A DNA stretch of 64,000 nucleotides from Physcomitrium patens (taxonomy: Eukaryota > Streptophyta > Bryopsida > Funariales > Funariaceae). A program made the position numbers and the translations under genes. Every line of letters begins with the position of its first letter. Position 1 is the stretch's first letter. Location: assembly GCF_000002425.4 (NCBI RefSeq), contig NC_037255.1, positions 6,144,063-6,208,062 of the forward strand. Reading direction: 5' to 3'. The notes beneath the pieces were generated by a model that was not told the origin of the DNA, made no database searches, and was given only the letters and a program-made list of their open reading frames with translations. This document shows positions 22,535 to 32,200 of this stretch, piece by piece.

Positions 22535-22954
22535 CTCAAGCTACAAGAAGGTCGAAAAAACTCTTGATTTGGAGTTGTAATGTAAAAGATATGACTACTT
22601 AAAGATTGTTGAACTACAAACCCAAAATTCGCTGTTTTGCAACTTTTTGCATATTTTGAATTCAAATTACGTCTAAATGGTGGAGAATGGTTTATAATGT
22701 GATTATATGACTTTCAAACGTCTCTCTAACATTACTTCACTCAAAAATGACTCACTTTTTCATAAAACTCTCAAATACTAGTGCTCCTTCAGCAAAGACA
22801 CTATCAAGGTCTTGCACTAAGCTCATACACTCACAAATCTAGGAGCAATGACTTCAACAATTCACTAGCAACACTCTACCATAAGATCTCAACCACCAAA
22901 AACAAGCAACAAAGAAATAATACAAGAACAACTTACTTGGTAAGAGAATGTAGG
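22535..22954 (-). other. Copia 5' untranslated/undetermined segment
   Basis: 420 bp upstream of the copia gag start, with no ORF or LTR match. It probably represents leader plus a truncated junction. It ends in GTAGG against the Element 2 LTR. Confidence 0.4.
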
Positions 22955-23484
22955 TGTCAGGGACAAGAACTCGATGAAAGGTAAAGAGTAAGTGAGACTT
23001 TTCTCAAAAAGAAATAGGACAAAATAGAAATATGTATATTAAGAAAGAAACTGGAATGGCTATTGCCAAAATACAAGAAAACTAGAGACCCTTGAAACTA
23101 GACTAGAAGCAAGAAAGGAGTTGACAAGAGTGAAGAGGGCTTCACTCTTGCCTCTATATATACTATCTAACTAGAAGCCACGTGGCGATGTTCTATAAGA
23201 CCTCCAATATATGTTGACTTTCTAGGCCACATGCCTTTGCTTGCAAGGCAAGTTTTCTATGGATGGACCACGTAGTTAGCTTGTTCTTTAAGCTTCCAAC
23301 ATGCGTGGCACATGGCTAACTTGTTGACCAAGTTTCTAACCTAAAAGTCAACTATAGACTCCTATAAAGTCAAAGCAGCATCTATGAAGCTTCTAAGAAG
23401 CTTCTCTAGAAGATATTACACAATTAACCTACTTTTACATACTTTTATCTATTCATATAGGTAATTATATGTATGTCCGTGACA
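22955..23484 (-). repeat. Element 2 3' LTR
   Basis: 530 bp, TGTCAGGG to CCGTGACA as read on the plus strand. The U5/R half is almost identical to the partner LTR, but the U3 half differs by many substitutions and deletions. Confidence 0.9.
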
Positions 23485-23525
23485 TTACCCCCCCTTCTAG
23501 GGACGAGTTCCACGAGGAGCGGTGA

Positions 23526-23948
23526 TTATATATTGAGAAAATCTAATATGCGGCGAATTGTATTTGCTACATACTCTGATCTTTGTTCTCTTCGAAGATA
23601 GTTGATGGGTCCTCTTAGCCATCGATAGTGTCCCATTCCAGGGCGAGAAGACCACCCTGTTATTTGATCACTGTTGAGGCCTTCATAACTTCCTTCAAAT
23701 AATACATTTGAAACACCATCAGGAGTCGTTCCTATCTCCAATAATATCACCAAACATCGAGAATCTCTTCCAAGGTCGTGATACCAAACACGTTGTATCT
23801 CACCATCTATTCGAGGAAGAACATGTCGTTCTTGAGGGTCTTCATCTCGGTTGCGTCGTCTTGAAGGTTGTGACAATCGTAATGTCTCATCCGGTAAGTC
23901 AGCAAACGAAGGTTCTTGAGTTGAATCCGCTGGTTGTTGGCTCTCCAT
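23526..23948 (-). CDS. ORF3: novel accessory protein of the retrotransposon (140 aa)
   Basis: An intact 140-codon frame lies between the pol chromodomain and the polypurine tract. The N-terminal third is polar, with acidic and arginine-rich stretches (residues 1-45). A compact C-terminal part follows: hydrophobic strand-like LVILLEIG (66-73), FEGSYEG (84-90), HYRWLRG (107-113) and EYVANTIRRI (125-134). No signal peptide, membrane segment or cysteine cluster is seen, so it is not env-like. The ATG directly follows GCTAATTAG, which resembles a 3' splice site and may mean it is made from a spliced RNA. Copies occur in Elements 1, C, D and, highly diverged, E. I recognise no known family; function unknown. 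Confidence 0.8.
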   Translation of the reverse strand: MESQQPADSTQEPSFADLPDETLRLSQPSRRRNRDEDPQERHVLPRIDGEIQRVWYHDLGRDSRCLVILLEIGTTPDGVSNVLFEGSYEGLNSDQITGWSSRPGMGHYRWLRGPINYLRREQRSEYVANTIRRILDFLNI

Positions 23949-24043
23949 CTAATTAGCGTCACAAAATGTAAAGAAGTTATAAACAAGGATAGGAAATTGA
24001 ATGTTATCTTGCCTCAATCTTGTCTCTTTTATAAGAGAGGTTT

Positions 24044-26689
24044 TCATCTTGGTTTTGATGGATGTCGTTGATGAAAAACTTTGACTTTAGGTGATGCATT
24101 TGCTAGATTCCTGGATGGCTCCCATGTGCGCTCACTAATATCATATCCGCGCCAATGAACAAGATATTCCAGCTTATTTCGGCACCGCCTTGAGTCTAAT
24201 ATCTCTTCCACCTCAAATTCTTCATTATTATCTACTTCTATAGGAGGCGGTGGCATTTGTCTTCTTCCTTGTATATCCACTGTCTTATATGGTTCAAGAA
24301 GAGACACGTGGAATACAGGATGGATCTTCATTGACTCCGGTAGATGTAACCGATATGCAACTGGGTTGATCTGTTCAGAAACAGAAAAGGGGTCCAGCCT
24401 ACGATAGTCCAATTTGTCACAAGGTCGAGTGGTCTTGATATTGCGACGAAGTAGCCATACCTTATCACCCACGTTGAGTTGTGGTTGCTCTTTACGATAT
24501 ACATCTGCATTTATCTTTTGTCGTTCTTGAGCTTTCTTCAACTGCGCCTTCATTATTGCATGTAACTCTGACAACCGATTTGCCATATCTTCTGCTGCAG
24601 GATTATCAACTTTTGAAAAATCAAAAGTATCAAGTCGTGGATGATAGCCATAATTGGCAAAGAAAGGTGTTTGTTGCGTGGAGGAATGTACCGTATTATT
24701 ATAAGCAAACTCTGCCAATGGCAGAAGGTTTGTCCAATCATCTTGTTGGTAGTTGATGGTACACCTTAAATACTGTTCCAAGACTTGGTTTACGCGCTCT
24801 GTTTGTCCATCAGTTTGAGGATGGAAAGCTGAAGATAGCTTTATGTCCACTTTTAAAATCTTGAAAAGAGTCTTCCAGAATCTCGACACAAATTGAGTTC
24901 CCCTATCCGATATGATATCTTTAGGTAATCCATGATAGCGATAGATATTATCAATGAAAAGCTTAGCTGTTTCTTCACCTGTGATAGATTTTGTACATGG
25001 CATAAAATGTGCCATCTTGGTGAAACGATCTACTATCACAAATATAGAATCATAAGATCTTGAGTTTGGAAGATCTGTGATGAAATCCATAGAAACAGAA
25101 GACCATGGTTGTTCTGGTATAGGTAATGGCTGAAGAAGTCCGTAAGGTCGATGTCGAGGAATTTTTGATCTTGAACAAATATCACATGATTGTACAAAGT
25201 CTTTGACTGACTTCCACATTTGTGGCCACCAAAAATCTCTTGATATGAGTTCCAGAGTCTTATTATATCCAAAGTGCTCTGCTGCTGGAAAGTCATGACG
25301 TGCTTGAAGAACACGCAAACGTGCTTTTCCTTCTGGAACATATAGGCGTCCTTCAAAATATAATAGATTATTCTTGAACTCGAACTTAGAAGAATCATGA
25401 GACTTGGAAGAATTATTCTCGATATCATGAACAAGAGGGTCTGAGGACATACTGGACTGGATTTGCTTGAGAAAAGTTGAATCAACAGTCAATGTTGATT
25501 TCACTGCTCGGAGATGAAATTGCTCCGGTTTCAAGAGGACCGTTCTTTGTTGCTCAAAAGCTGCATCTCCTTCTTTTGGTGCAAAATAAGAACGTCTAGA
25601 CAGGGCATCGGACAAACCTTGTTGTTTTTCTGGCCGATAAGTGATAATGAACTCAAATCTTGACAAAGACATACTCCAACGAGCTTGACGACGATTCAAC
25701 ACGCGTGCTGATATGAAATACTCGAGGTTCTTGTGATCTGTATACACAGTGACTGGACTAGAAGCACCTTCTAGATAATGACGCCATTCTTGAAAGGAAT
25801 CCACGATTGCAAGAAGTTCTTTATCGTGGATCTCATAATTGATCTCGGCTGCTGAGAATTTTCTTGAATGAAAAGCTATCGGATGAAGTTTGTCATCTGT
25901 TCCCATTTGTGATAAAACTGCACCCAAGGCAAAATCCGATGCGTCTGTTTCCATAAAAAATGCCTTGGAAAAGGCAACACGATATAAGACTGGTGCAGAG
26001 ACAAACGATGTCTTCAAGGCTTCAAATGCTGCTTCCGCTTCTTGATTCCATTGGAATTTATCTTTACTAGTCAAGCGTGTAAGTGGAGCTGCAACTCGTG
26101 AGAATTCTTTGATGAAGATCCGATAGTAATTGGCAAATCCCAAGAAACATTGGACATCTCTCACAGTCTTTGGAATCTTCCAATCCATGATTGTTTGGAC
26201 TTTCTTAGAATCCATCATAAGACCATCATTTGAAATGATGTATCCTAAAAAGTCAACTTGAGTAGTGTGAAATACACACTTTTCCATCTTGGCATACAAT
26301 CCTGCATCTCTGAGTTTTTGTAATACTTGACGAACATGTATTTCATGTTCTTCAACATTCTTAGAATAAATCAGGATATCGTCTAGGTAGCAGACGACAA
26401 AATTGTCTAAGAATTCACGAAATACATCATTCATGAGATGTTGAAAAGCAGCTGGTGCATTCGTGAGTCCAAAAGGCATGACATTATATTCAAAATGCCC
26501 GTACCTGGTTCGAAACGCAGTCTTCCATTCATCTCCTTCTTTGATCCGTACTAGATTATATGCTCCTCTTAGATCTATTTTTGTATAGATCTTAGCTTGA
26601 TTTAACTGGTCAAGGAGTCCTGATATCAAAGGTAATGGATACCTGTTCTTGATTGTGATCTTGTTGAGTCCTCGATAGTCAACACACAT
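24044..26689 (-). CDS. Element 2 pol: RT, RNase H, integrase, chromodomain
   Basis: This 881-codon open frame is numbered from the first Met (true RT begins a little upstream). RT has DYRGLNK (4-10), the catalytic Asp in KIDLRGAY (39) and an intact YLDD (101-104). RNase H carries METDASDFALG and TDHKNLEYF. Integrase has HHCC (CDICSR) and DDE motifs SMDFITDLP, SDRGTQF and QTERVNQ. In the GPY/F module the G has changed to D (LDPFSV). A C-terminal chromodomain reads [19 protein letters not shown] and TWEPSRN. It replicates and integrates the element. All catalytic residues I can check are present. The only break is at its 5' edge (26,710-26,830), where a rearrangement puts it out of frame with the protease. 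Confidence 0.93.
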   Translation of the reverse strand: MCVDYRGLNKITIKNRYPLPLISGLLDQLNQAKIYTKIDLRGAYNLVRIKEGDEWKTAFRTRYGHFEYNVMPFGLTNAPAAFQHLMNDVFREFLDNFVVCYLDDILIYSKNVEEHEIHVRQVLQKLRDAGLYAKMEKCVFHTTQVDFLGYIISNDGLMMDSKKVQTIMDWKIPKTVRDVQCFLGFANYYRIFIKEFSRVAAPLTRLTSKDKFQWNQEAEAAFEALKTSFVSAPVLYRVAFSKAFFMETDASDFALGAVLSQMGTDDKLHPIAFHSRKFSAAEINYEIHDKELLAIVDSFQEWRHYLEGASSPVTVYTDHKNLEYFISARVLNRRQARWSMSLSRFEFIITYRPEKQQGLSDALSRRSYFAPKEGDAAFEQQRTVLLKPEQFHLRAVKSTLTVDSTFLKQIQSSMSSDPLVHDIENNSSKSHDSSKFEFKNNLLYFEGRLYVPEGKARLRVLQARHDFPAAEHFGYNKTLELISRDFWWPQMWKSVKDFVQSCDICSRSKIPRHRPYGLLQPLPIPEQPWSSVSMDFITDLPNSRSYDSIFVIVDRFTKMAHFMPCTKSITGEETAKLFIDNIYRYHGLPKDIISDRGTQFVSRFWKTLFKILKVDIKLSSAFHPQTDGQTERVNQVLEQYLRCTINYQQDDWTNLLPLAEFAYNNTVHSSTQQTPFFANYGYHPRLDTFDFSKVDNPAAEDMANRLSELHAIMKAQLKKAQERQKINADVYRKEQPQLNVGDKVWLLRRNIKTTRPCDKLDYRRLDPFSVSEQINPVAYRLHLPESMKIHPVFHVSLLEPYKTVDIQGRRQMPPPPIEVDNNEEFEVEEILDSRRCRNKLEYLVHWRGYDISERTWEPSRNLANASPKVKVFHQRHPSKPR

Positions 26690-26712
26690 TCGTAAAGATC
26701 CATCTTTTTTCT

Positions 26713-27549
26713 TTACGAATAAAATTGGAGCTCCTGCTGGAGATTTTGAATGGCGTATGAAATCTCCTGCTGGAGATTTTTGAATGGCGAATAAAATTGG
26801 AGCTCCTGCTTGAGTTCAGCCAACTCATCTTGCGATAAACTGTAAATTGGTCCAAATGGTGGCTGAGTTCCTTCCTTGAGATCGATTGAACAATCGTATG
26901 GGCGATGCTCAGGAAGAATATCTGCATTCTTTTTTTCAAAAACGTCTTGATACTCCTGATATTGACTTGGAATACCACTTGAAGTCTTTACGCTTTCAGA
27001 AATAGGTGCAGCATAAATAGCAAAAGTTGATCCTTCTTTTGCTGCGTGTATAAATGCTTTTGCACCTATAAGTGCGGGTTTTACTATACTAGACTCATGG
27101 TTTTTTACTTGATTAATAGAACTGTTACTAATGCTCCGAGGAAAATCAAGTTTACGAGAAATCCAATCTATTCGAGGATTATACTTTTCTAACCATGATA
27201 AGCCTAAAATTACTGGATTAGAGGGAGATCTAATTATATTAAAAATTACGCAACTACTATGACCATTTATTACTACATCTACAGGAAGTGTTTCGTGAGT
27301 TACATCTCCAGAAGACAACGGACGACCATCTATGACTTCTACGTGTACAGGTTTAGTTTTTTGTATTAATGATATTCTATGACATCTAGCAAATTCTTCA
27401 TCTAAAAAATAAGCTGAGGCTCCTGAATCTATCAAGGCAGAGGCTTTGTAATTATTAGGTCCTAAACGCACATCTATTATAAAACAAGGAGATGGTTCTG
27501 AGGAGAGGATAGGACCTTCATTAGAAGTTGTACAAGATTCCAGCCGCAC
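26713..27549 (-). CDS. Element 2 pol: protease segment, frame-broken from RT
   Basis: It begins at the gag/pol boundary and carries the aspartic protease motif ALIDSGASAYFLDEE, then VILGLSWLEKYNPRIDW. It runs toward RT through DILPEHRPYDCSIDL and PIYSLSQDELAEL. It then enters the scrambled repeat, which encodes QELQFYS twice before a stop. In Element 1 the equivalent sequence runs straight into RT. It should cleave the Gag-Pol precursor; in this copy it is separated from RT. Confidence 0.85.
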   Translation of the reverse strand: MRLESCTTSNEGPILSSEPSPCFIIDVRLGPNNYKASALIDSGASAYFLDEEFARCHRISLIQKTKPVHVEVIDGRPLSSGDVTHETLPVDVVINGHSSCVIFNIIRSPSNPVILGLSWLEKYNPRIDWISRKLDFPRSISNSSINQVKNHESSIVKPALIGAKAFIHAAKEGSTFAIYAAPISESVKTSSGIPSQYQEYQDVFEKKNADILPEHRPYDCSIDLKEGTQPPFGPIYSLSQDELAELKQELQFYSPFKNLQQEISYAIQNLQQELQFYS

Positions 27550-27554
27550 GGTCC

Positions 27555-28562
27555 CTATTGTAGCTGGACGAACTCGTTTTCCGACATACTGTCTTCTTTG
27601 ACAGCCGTACTCCTCATTTTGTAGTTACGTCGCTTCTTTGGACAATGTTGAGCAGTGTGCTTAGGTTCTCCACAATATAAGCACAATCCTTCTTGTCGAC
27701 GACGAGACTTTTCTTGCTCAGTAAGAGGTTTGAAACGTACCGCATCAATTTGCATATCCTCTACTTCTGAAGGTATGTGTTGAGGAGACGTCGGTGTTGC
27801 CATTGAATTGTAGTAACGTTGAGGCCCACTTGTGCGACTCTCGGATCGAAATTCAAAAAGTCGATTGTCGCACTTCACAGCAAAGTCAATTGCTTGACTC
27901 AATGTTTGAGGATCAGGTAAATTAAGCATCAATTTCTTTACCTCATATTGTAATCCGTAGAGAAATTGACTCACAAGTGCGGCATCATCCCACTTGATAT
28001 CAGTTGCAAGTTGTCGAAATTGCGAAGCATATAATGTTACTGATCGATTGCCTTGTCGTAAAATACGGATCTTGTTGGTTGCAACACGAATTGCATCATG
28101 TTCTCCAAACATGGATCGAAACTCCGCCAAAAAAGCCTCCAGATTATCCAATATTGGATCTCGTCGTTCAAGAAAAGATGAAAACCATGACAATGCTGAA
28201 CCTGAAAGAAGTGTACCAATGAATCTAACTTGTGACCCTGGAGTTGGATAGCTCTGGGGTTGAAGTTCAATCACTAATTGGACCTGATTGATGAATCCTC
28301 GAAACTTGGATCTGGTACCATCAAACTTCTCAGGCAAGGCAACTCTCGGTTCTCTAACACTCGAAGGGTGTTCCATTCTGGGAGAAGGGACATGGTTTGG
28401 TGCAGATGTTGAAGCAGCCCCAATCATCTCTATATCTTCACTTCCTACCATTCTTGTTGCTCCTTGTGGTGGTAAATTGAGTTGATGCATCGCAAGCATT
28501 AACTCCCTCAATTGTTCTTGCATCTGTGCCATTGTACTCTTCATTTCAACAAGCTCTGCCAT
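27555..28562 (-). CDS. Element 2 gag (intact, 335 aa)
   Basis: The open frame begins MAELVEMKSTMAQMQEQL, a predicted amphipathic helix, and has the retrotransposon Gag core between FDGTRSKFRGFINQVQ and FAVKCDNRLFEF. It ends with one zinc knuckle, CLYCGEPKHTAQHC (C-x2-C-x4-H-x4-C), near residue 296-309. It forms the virus-like particle and binds RNA. The stop codon TAG falls at the gag-pol border, and pol is in the -1 frame. This copy lacks both nonsense mutations of Element 1. Confidence 0.92.
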   Translation of the reverse strand: MAELVEMKSTMAQMQEQLRELMLAMHQLNLPPQGATRMVGSEDIEMIGAASTSAPNHVPSPRMEHPSSVREPRVALPEKFDGTRSKFRGFINQVQLVIELQPQSYPTPGSQVRFIGTLLSGSALSWFSSFLERRDPILDNLEAFLAEFRSMFGEHDAIRVATNKIRILRQGNRSVTLYASQFRQLATDIKWDDAALVSQFLYGLQYEVKKLMLNLPDPQTLSQAIDFAVKCDNRLFEFRSESRTSGPQRYYNSMATPTSPQHIPSEVEDMQIDAVRFKPLTEQEKSRRRQEGLCLYCGEPKHTAQHCPKKRRNYKMRSTAVKEDSMSENEFVQLQ

Positions 28563-28774
28563 AGTAGCACTTAGAAAAGAGAAGATGTCTAATAACGCTC
28601 AAAACAAATAGAAGAGAGGAATTGATAACAAAGAAAATACTAAGAACAATATCAGTTTAAAAGAGGGTAATCTGCAACTTCTAATGCGCTTATGTCTTAT
28701 CAAGAAAAAGGGGTAATCCACTCTTAATCAAGAAAAGACAAAGCTCTCATATTGTAAGTGTACTCTTGTCAATC

Positions 28775-29327
28775 TGTCAAGGACAAGAACTCGATGAAAG
28801 CTAAAGAGTAAGTGAGACTTTTCTCAAAAAAGAAATAGGATGAAATAGAAATATGTATATTAAGAAAGAAACTGGAATGGCTATTGCCAAAATACAAGAA
28901 AACTAGAGACCCTTGAAACTAGACTAGAAGCAAGAAAGGAGTTGACAAGAGTGAAGAAGCCTTCACTCTTGTCTCTATATATACTATCTAACTAGGGGCT
29001 ACGTGGCGATGTTCTATAGGACCTCCAATATGTGTTGACTTTGTAGGACACATGCCTTGACTTACAAGGCAAGTTTTCCTACGTGTGGGCCACATAGTTA
29101 GCTTGATCTTCAAGCTAACAACATGTGTGGCACATGGCCAACTTGTTGACCACGTTTCTAATCCAAAAAGTCAATTAAAGACACCTATGAAGTCAAAGCA
29201 GTGTCTAGGAAGTTTCTAGGAAGCTTCTATATTAAATATTATACAATTAACTTACTTTTATCTACTTTTACTTACTTCTACCTATTTCTATATGTAATTA
29301 TTAGCTTATATGATTATGGCCGTGACA
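28775..29327 (-). repeat. Element 2 5' LTR
   Basis: 553 bp. The full family LTR, including TATATATA, the 13-bp inverted repeat and the ACTCTTGTCAA segment complementary to the adjoining PBS. It abuts ORF3 sequence of Element D at 29,328 instead of a target duplication. Confidence 0.92.
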
Positions 29328-29466
29328 CCCAATTATTTGATCATTATTGAGGCCTTCATAACTTCCTTTGAATAAAATATTTAGAACACTGTTAGGAGTT
29401 GTTCCTACCTCTAGTAAAATCACCAAACATCAGGAGTCCCTTCCAAGGTCGTGATACCAAACATGT
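29328..29466 (-). pseudogene. Element D ORF3, distal part
   Basis: Matches the Element 2 ORF3 segment ending near DQITGW (the antisense of CAATTATTTGATCATTATTG). It is cut on the left by the Element 2 LTR and on the right by repeat R1; the proximal part resumes at 30,732. Confidence 0.8.
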
Positions 29467-30731
29467 TGTCGAGGTAGAGAGAATTTGCCTCAAAAAAATA
29501 CTGGGCTTCTAGCTATCACTAATCATTCAATCAAGCTTCAAAAGAAGGGAAGCCCTAAGTTTATATATAAATTTTTCCTTTTGAGCAATTACACCAAATA
29601 CGCAAGCCTTAAGTAACCAACAACACCCAAAATATGATAAAATCCTCTAAAACCTTGTATATCCTTATGTGGAAATTTTCCTAAACTTCAATACCTCATA
29701 TCTCTTAATCCGACCGTCCAAAAAAATTCAAATTTTACATGAGGTACTGATGTATTTTTATTAACTTCTACAACAAATTTCAACTGCAAATTTATTGCGG
29801 ATCTTGAGATATCTTGAAAACCCTAACAGTCACTTTAAACCCTTGTTTTTACACCCTCGCGTGCAATTTTCTTCATATCTCACAAAATATAAGCTCAAAT
29901 GCCACGAAATTTAAATATATAGCTTTTTAACACAAAATTTTATATTTTAAAAAAAATTTGAGTCAAAAATTTGTCTGAAAACTCAAGTTATGGCTCCAAT
30001 CATTACTATAAATAAAACCACTCACTTACTGCCTTTGATTTGGAAGTGCCACCTTCAACTCCTTAAAACTCCTTTACATGAACTCCAAAATAAATAATTC
30101 TTTTATAAAAGATGTAGGCCTTAAAATCGCTATTCCAGCTGCACCTTCCGATCTTCAAAAGCTACTGTATAATTCCTCGTATCCTCAAAAGAGTAACAAT
30201 ATGTCTTAAATTAACACCTTAACTTTGAATACCTATATCTCCTTCACAAAAACTCGAAATCATACAAACTCTTTGTCCAAATTATACCCAAAATCCTAAA
30301 CTTGCTCATCCTAGCCTCCAAAGCTCGAATGAATTCGAAAGAGAAACCCTAATCCCTAATAAGGCCTCGGACAACCTCCTTGAAGCCTATTAGGCATGGC
30401 CTTTGACCAATAGGAATGAAGTTTTCTATTCCCTGCCTTCATCCAACCATGCCTTGCTTTCATCCCTCCCAATAAGCCTCCTATTAGTTCAAAATTTCTT
30501 CTTTAGGTTCTAATCTCTTCTCAAGGCTCCATACTAAACATTTAGATTCTATAATATTTATTTTTTGAAATGCTATAAGTAAAAAAGATAAACTCAAAAT
30601 AAAGTTTTTTAAATCCAATCTTTTTAAATTAATCTATTTAACCATTCTAACATACATCAAGACTTATGAACATATTATATGTTCTAACTAATTTTTACAT
30701 ACTGTAAACTATTACAGTATGAAAACATTAT
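29467..30731. repeat. Repeat R1 inserted in ORF3 of Element D
   Basis: A 1.27 kb AT-rich insertion splits ORF3 exactly where Element 2 reads continuously. Related copies lie at 43,788-46,345 (R2) and within 60,648-62,268 (R3); shared landmarks include CATATCTCTTAAT-type and GCCTCGGACAACCTCCTTGAA segments. No ORF. Flanks suggest an 8-bp duplication (AAACATGT/AAACATT-). It ends beside two perfect small palindromes. The class is undetermined; it could be a solo LTR or a non-autonomous transposon. Confidence 0.65.
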
Positions 30732-30885
30732 ATCTCGCCATCTATTCGAAGAAGAATATGTTGTTCTTGAAGATCTTTATCTTGATTGCATCATTTTGAA
30801 GGTTGTGACAATCGTAATGTCTTGTCCAATAGGTCAACAAACGAAGGCTCTTGAGTTGAATCTATTTGTTGTTGGTTTTCCATCT
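30732..30885 (-). pseudogene. Element D ORF3, proximal part
   Basis: The start of ORF3 (antisense of the MEN/ESQQ start at about 30,883) through the HVLPRIDGEI-like region, with stops. Continues the segment at 29,328-29,466 across R1. Confidence 0.75.
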
Positions 30886-31001
30886 CCTCAACGTGACAAC
30901 TACAAAGAAGCTACAAATAAGGATTGAAAGTAGAATATTATCTTGCTTAGATATTTTTTCTTTTATAAAGAAGATTTTCATCTTGATTTTGATGGATGTC
31001 G

Positions 31002-31277
31002 TCAATGAAAAGCCTCGACTGCCTTTGTTGCATTTGCAAGTTTCTTTACTAGCTCCCATGTGTGTTCACTAATATCATATCTGCGCCAATGGACAAGATA
31101 TACCAATTTATTTGAGCGTCGCCTTGAATCTAAGACTTCTTCTATTTCAAACTCTTCATTATTGTCTACTTCTATAGGAGGAGGTGGAACTTGTCGTCTT
31201 CTTGGTATGTCCACTATCTTGTATGGTTCAAGAAGAGACATGTGGAATACTGGATGGATTTTCATTGACTCCGGTGT
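31002..31277 (-). pseudogene. Element D integrase tail and chromodomain
   Basis: Open frame reading [33 protein letters not shown] and YLVHWRRYDISEHTWE. WRGY has become WRRY. It joins foreign DNA at 31,278. Confidence 0.85.
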
Positions 31278-31793
31278 CGTGTTGTAGCATGAGAATACCG
31301 TGAAAATATAAAGAAAGGGGACTTTTATTAATGTTCAGTTATCTCGAATATTGGGAGGAACGACCAATTTCAGTGCAAATACTCAGAGGCTAGGTTCAGT
31401 CATCCCGTTACAGTCAGCTGGGACATTCTGAAATGCTCCATTCGATTCCAATAACGAGAGTCAGTAGGAAGGGAAAGGACCAATTCAACAACGGGTGAGC
31501 CTGGTTCGAAGAGCCAATTGGATCCAATTTCAAGACATCCAATCCGGGTCCTCTTACCCAATATGAGACTTGATTTGGTCGGGCAACCCAATGCGGTCCA
31601 ATTACGGGAACATCCAGGTCTTATTACGGGCCTCTTAGCTAATATGAGACCTGAATTGGTTGGGCGACTCAATGTTGTCCCGATTATGGGGCTCCGATTC
31701 CGTTTCAGACTGTTTCGTGCTTTGTGCCGTTCCGGGAACGTCCTTTCGGTAAAAGGATCTCTTAAAGATAAAAACGGAGGAGAAAATAATAAT
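31278..31793. other. 515-bp foreign segment replacing RT-integrase
   Basis: This segment is GC-richer than its surroundings and has no match to the retroelement. It contains two diverged tandem units of about 75 bp (31,536-31,610 and 31,611-31,690) sharing CATCC, CCTCTTA, AATATGAGAC and TTGGTYGGGC. It may be a fragment of another transposon used as filler in repair. Confidence 0.55.
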
Positions 31794-32200
31794 CTATTTG
31801 AGGATTGTATTTTTCTAACCACGATAAACCTAAAATGACTGGATTAGAGGAAGATCTAATGATATTAAATACTACAAAACTATTATGACTATTGATTATT
31901 ACTTCTATAGGAAGGATTTTGTGAGTAATGTCTCCAGAAGATAATGGACGACCTTCTATAACTTCTACATGAACAAGTTTAGTTTTCTTTACTCAAGATA
32001 TACTATGTCTTTTAATAAATTCTTCATTTAAGAAATATGTTGAGGCTCCTGAATCTAACAAGGTAGAGACTTTGTAATGTTTAGGTCCTAAAATAACATT
32101 TAATGTAAAACAAGGAGAGGGCTTTGAGGAGAGAATATGACCTTTACTAGATGTTGTACAAGGTTCCAGCTGCACAGTCTCTATTGTAGTTGGACAAACT
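31794..32200 (-). pseudogene. Element D protease remnant
   Basis: Reads LEPCTTSSKGHILSSKPSPC, then LLDSGASTYFLNEEF and VILGLSWLEKYN with stops between. It is followed on the minus strand by the 515-bp foreign segment. Confidence 0.8.

Larger units (their letters stand above)
19102..22954 (-). mobile_element. Ty1/copia element lacking its 5' LTR and RT core
   Basis: Minus-strand gag, protease, integrase, RT N-terminus and RNase H lie in copia order (integrase before RT). A 3' LTR and polypurine tract are present on the left. No matching 5' LTR occurs at the right end, where an Element 2 LTR starts directly at 22,955. Together with the internal RT deletion, this copy cannot be autonomous. Confidence 0.85.
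22955..29327 (-). mobile_element. Element 2: Ty3/gypsy chromodomain element, nearly intact genes
   Basis: This minus-strand sister of Element 1 has LTRs at both ends, an intact gag, a pol with a single local rearrangement, an intact ORF3, a polypurine tract and the self-complementary PBS (TTGACAAGAGT, two bases inside the right LTR). No TSD is present: GTAGG lies on the left and CCCAA on the right. Its two LTRs differ strongly in U3, so the ends probably come from different copies. It is the best coding reference for the family in this window. Confidence 0.92.

Noticed and set aside
23526-23948. ORF3 as a captured envelope gene
   Set aside because: No signal peptide, no transmembrane helix, no cysteine pattern; too short.
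31400-31838. ORFs of 106-140 codons on both strands in the foreign segment of Element D
   Set aside because: They arise from a GC-richer tandem unit, and both strands are open; no domain seen.
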